This document shows, one piece after another, positions 5,523 to 7,565 of a stretch of 7,565 nucleotides of DNA. The stretch's first letter is position 1. Each line of letters opens with the position of its first letter. Below the pieces are notes generated by a model that saw nothing but the letters and a program-made list of their open reading frames with translations, was not told the DNA's origin and did not search any database. Position numbers and translations under genes: made by a program. The stretch is taken from assembly GCA_964544765.1 (NCBI GenBank), contig CAZJDM010000195.1, positions 1 through 7,565 on the forward strand. The letters are read 5' to 3'. The stretch is from CAZJDM01 sp964544765 (GTDB lineage Bacteria > Bdellovibrionota_B > Oligoflexia > CAYFLR01).

Positions 5523-6329
5523 TTATTTAAGAATCTCAGTTAATTTATTTGCCATTTCGACAAAACCATCGCCACTTTGTTTTTCGGTTATCCAGGTGGG
5601 ATACGAGTTGAGACGAGGTAAATATGGCTTAATATTAGCGACACCGACACTAAATTTAAAAGAAGCAAATGCCGGTTCATCGTTAGGGGAATCTCCAATG
5701 TATAACCACTGATCCCAGCTAGGAGGTTTAATAGTAAGGCCAGGAGCGCCCATTTCTAACCAGTATTTCATGGCTTTTTGTTTATCAAAATCTCCAAACC
5801 AGGTGTTAATGTGAATGCTGGATAGTTTGCAAGCAGCACCTTCTTTTTTACAAAAGGACATGATTTGGTCAATATCCTCATCTGACCATGGAGGTACATC
5901 TTCTTTTATATCAATAGCTAAATCATTTTCACGATAATGCTGATCAGAGGCCCATTTTACTTGAGAAAAAGATGCTTGTAATGATTTTTTGAGGTTATTT
6001 AATTTCAAAACTCGTTGTTCCTTAGGAGTGGGATCAGGTGTGTCTAATCGATCAAGAATACCATCTTTCATAAAGAAAATAAAGGCACCATTTTCTCCTA
6101 TAATAGCATCTACCGGCCAGAACCGGGCTATATGATCGCACCATCCTGCTGGTCTGCCTGTAACAGGAACTACCGCAAATCCTTTGTCATGAAGCTTCCA
6201 TAAGGCGTCAAAAGCTTGTGGTGTTAGTTTCCCATCGGTTGAAAGAGTGTCGTCAATATCTAAACAAACACCTTTAATGTTTGCTAGTTCGTTTTTACTG
6301 GTTTGTTGAAAAGTAGGTAAGTCAATCAT
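5523..6329 (-). CDS. HAD-superfamily phosphatase, type IIB-like, substrate unknown
   Basis: This 268-residue soluble protein is predicted to hydrolyse a phosphate ester through an aspartyl-phosphate intermediate. Motif I is LDIDDT, with D24 the nucleophile and D26 the acid/base. Motif II is PVTGRP (T58). The Lys of motif III lies in FGDFDKQKAM (K184 or K186), and motif IV is IGDSPND (D214, D218). The cap between about residues 85 and 185, with HINTWFGDFDK at its end, resembles the C2 caps of sugar phosphatases such as mannosyl-3-phosphoglycerate or sucrose-phosphate phosphatase. The substrate cannot be named from sequence. The ATG lies 2 nt after the preceding carbonic anhydrase gene, with GGAG 8 nt upstream, so the two are surely co-transcribed. 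No metabolic link between them is obvious. Confidence 0.85.
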   Translation of the reverse strand: MIDLPTFQQTSKNELANIKGVCLDIDDTLSTDGKLTPQAFDALWKLHDKGFAVVPVTGRPAGWCDHIARFWPVDAIIGENGAFIFFMKDGILDRLDTPDPTPKEQRVLKLNNLKKSLQASFSQVKWASDQHYRENDLAIDIKEDVPPWSDEDIDQIMSFCKKEGAACKLSSIHINTWFGDFDKQKAMKYWLEMGAPGLTIKPPSWDQWLYIGDSPNDEPAFASFKFSVGVANIKPYLPRLNSYPTWITEKQSGDGFVEMANKLTEILK

Positions 6330-6331
6330 AA

Positions 6332-6862
6332 TTATTTCTCCAAATCATTGTGTTGCTGGGCGTAAATTACATATTGTGACCAACTGTCTTTAATAAAAGT
6401 TATGTCTGCTCCAGTGATTTCTCGAGCAACTTTACCAGGCGATCCCAAGATAAGAGATCTCGGAGGATATTTTTTACCAGGAGGAACAAGAGAATTGGCT
6501 CCTACTATTGAATAGTCACCAATTTCAGCTCCATCCAAGATAACCGCGCCCATACCAATAATACAATTATTTCCTATGGTACAAGCATGGACAGTAGCGT
6601 TATGTCCTACAGTAACATTGTCTCCAATAATGACAGGAAAATCGCTTCCTCCTACTTTCCCATTGGAAACATGCAACACGCACCCATCTTGAATATTAGA
6701 GTTTTGTCCAACATGGATTGAATTGATATCTCCTCTTAAGACAGCGTTATACCAAACACTGGCATTTTCTTTTAATATTACTTCGCCTTGAACAACCGCA
6801 TTATCAGCTATAAAAACATTCTCACTAATTATGGGTTGTTTTTTATTAAACGATTTTATCAT
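6332..6862 (-). CDS. Gamma-class carbonic anhydrase-like protein (left-handed beta-helix, YrdA/PaaY type)
   Basis: This 176-residue protein has the isoleucine-patch hexapeptide repeats of a left-handed beta-helix, which assemble as a trimer with metal sites between subunits. The three metal-binding histidines of the gamma carbonic anhydrase family are all present: H64 (QDGCVLH), and H87 and H92 (VGHNATVH). Around them are the family residues R43-G44-D45 and N56-x-Q58-D59. The C-terminal part (SPGKVAREI, then a helix) is also typical. Members of this subgroup either hydrate CO2 or show no detectable carbonic anhydrase activity, so the reaction is not certain. The acid loop with the proton-shuttle Glu of archaeal Cam is not evident. 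The start overlaps the end of miaB by 17 nt, implying translational coupling. The Shine-Dalgarno AAGGA lies somewhat far, about 13 nt upstream. Confidence 0.9.
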   Translation of the reverse strand: MIKSFNKKQPIISENVFIADNAVVQGEVILKENASVWYNAVLRGDINSIHVGQNSNIQDGCVLHVSNGKVGGSDFPVIIGDNVTVGHNATVHACTIGNNCIIGMGAVILDGAEIGDYSIVGANSLVPPGKKYPPRSLILGSPGKVAREITGADITFIKDSWSQYVIYAQQHNDLEK

Positions 6863-7565
6863 ACGATATCACTTTTCCTTTCAGTAATACGGGTGTAGCT
6901 CCAGTTACTTCTAAATTGACCATACAATCCTTTAACTTTTCTAACTCTTCATCCTGATCAAAACGAATGATTCTATTCTCAGGAGTTCTTCCTTCAAATG
7001 CCACAGTTGTAGTGCCAATAAGATTTTTATGTTTTTGATAGATTATTTCATTAACTGTATTTTGTAATTTAGCCAATCTATTTTTTTTAACTTCAAGAGG
7101 TACGTCATCCTCCATTTTGGCGGCAGGCGTTTTGGGTCGTTTAGAATAAACAAAAGAAAATACTTGATCAAATTTTACTTGTTCAATAACTTGCATAGTA
7201 TCCGCAAAGGCTTCCTCTGTTTCACCCGGAAAACCTACAATGATGTCACTGGAAATAGCAATATTAGGGCGCGCTTTTCTAAGCTTATCCACCAGTTCGA
7301 GATAATGCTGTCTAGTGTATTGTCGTTTCATCTTTTGTAAAATATCATCATTACCGGCTTGAATAGGAAAGTGAAAATATGGCATCAGATTAGGTATGAC
7401 GCCAGGTTTAAAGCAGGAGATTAAGTCATCTGATAGATCATGAGGGTTAGAGGTAGTAAATCTGACTCGCTTTAGATTCTTAATTTTACCTAGTTCATGA
7501 AGTAAGTCCGAAAATTTTTCACCATGATCATGACCAAAGGAATTTACATTTTGACCCAAAAGACA
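6846..7565 (-). CDS. miaB: tRNA-2-methylthio-N6-dimethylallyladenosine synthase, C-terminal part (5' end beyond window)
   Basis: MiaB adds a methylthio group to i6A37 in tRNAs that read codons beginning with U, using two iron-sulphur clusters and SAM. Only the last 239 residues are in the window. The frame stays open to the edge and begins with CLLGQNVNSFG, the well-known segment of the radical SAM domain. There follow RFTTSNPHDLSDDLI, HFPIQAGNDDIL and ISSDIIVGFPGETEEAF, then YSKRPKTPAAKMEDDVP. The last 65 residues or so form a TRAM RNA-binding domain. The family is about 440-450 residues, so roughly the first 200, with the UPF0004 domain and the radical SAM cysteines, are missing. Related methylthiotransferases (MtaB, RimO) differ at LLGQNVNSFG, which supports MiaB. 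It is the first visible gene of the operon continuing into the carbonic anhydrase and HAD genes. Confidence 0.93.
   Translation of the reverse strand, partial: CLLGQNVNSFGHDHGEKFSDLLHELGKIKNLKRVRFTTSNPHDLSDDLISCFKPGVIPNLMPYFHFPIQAGNDDILQKMKRQYTRQHYLELVDKLRKARPNIAISSDIIVGFPGETEEAFADTMQVIEQVKFDQVFSFVYSKRPKTPAAKMEDDVPLEVKKNRLAKLQNTVNEIIYQKHKNLIGTTTVAFEGRTPENRIIRFDQDEELEKLKDCMVNLEVTGATPVLLKGKVISYDKIV

Noticed and set aside
5238..5712. Plus-strand frames over the nrdD-HAD gap, with AGGAGG at 5460-5465 as a possible Shine-Dalgarno
   Set aside because: No start codon follows AGGAGG at a usable distance, and the frames run antisense into real genes. The motif makes more sense as leader RNA on the minus strand.
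1..7565. Mobile element, CRISPR, phage, toxin-antitoxin or defence system
   Set aside because: No such gene, spaced repeat array or terminal inverted repeats are visible. All coding sequences belong to known housekeeping or metabolic families.

Overview
The window is a stretch of AT-rich bacterial chromosome whose recognisable genes are all housekeeping or metabolic and all lie on the minus strand. Read 5'->3' on that strand, from the high-coordinate end, the order is: miaB (3' part only), a gamma-class carbonic anhydrase-like protein, a HAD phosphatase, nrdD, nrdG, hflK, hflC, tRNA-Gln(UUG), and the first ten codons of rpsU, which run off at base 1. The HflK/HflC pair points to a bacterium that also has an FtsH-type membrane protease, and an anaerobic (class III) ribonucleotide reductase with its activase points to an anaerobic or facultative lifestyle. 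The tRNA gene does not encode its CCA end. The style of the proteins would fit a Gram-negative, perhaps deltaproteobacterial-like, genome, but I cannot place the organism from this sequence alone.

Bases 5523-7565 look like one operon. The miaB stop overlaps the carbonic anhydrase start by 17 nt, and two bases separate the carbonic anhydrase from the HAD gene. A 186-nt gap then precedes nrdD. This gap holds an unusual arrangement: a potential anti-Shine-Dalgarno segment that can pair either with a purine-rich segment just upstream of it or with the nrdD ribosome binding site. nrdD is best started at a GTG preceded by a perfect GGAGG. nrdG follows 26 nt later, so enzyme and activase are co-expressed.

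hflK has its own good promoter (TTGACA, 16 nt, TATTAC) in the 97-nt gap after nrdG, and hflC follows after 34 nt. The two SPFH proteins should form the membrane complex that modulates FtsH. Next come a strong TATAAT promoter, tRNA-Gln, and a 182-nt spacer with a 12-bp hairpin. The spacer also holds a candidate micro-ORF, a candidate promoter and a 10-bp direct repeat in front of rpsU.

I found no mobile element, CRISPR array, phage gene, toxin-antitoxin pair or defence gene. The coding content is ordinary. The points most worth a second look are the untranslated segments ahead of nrdD and rpsU.
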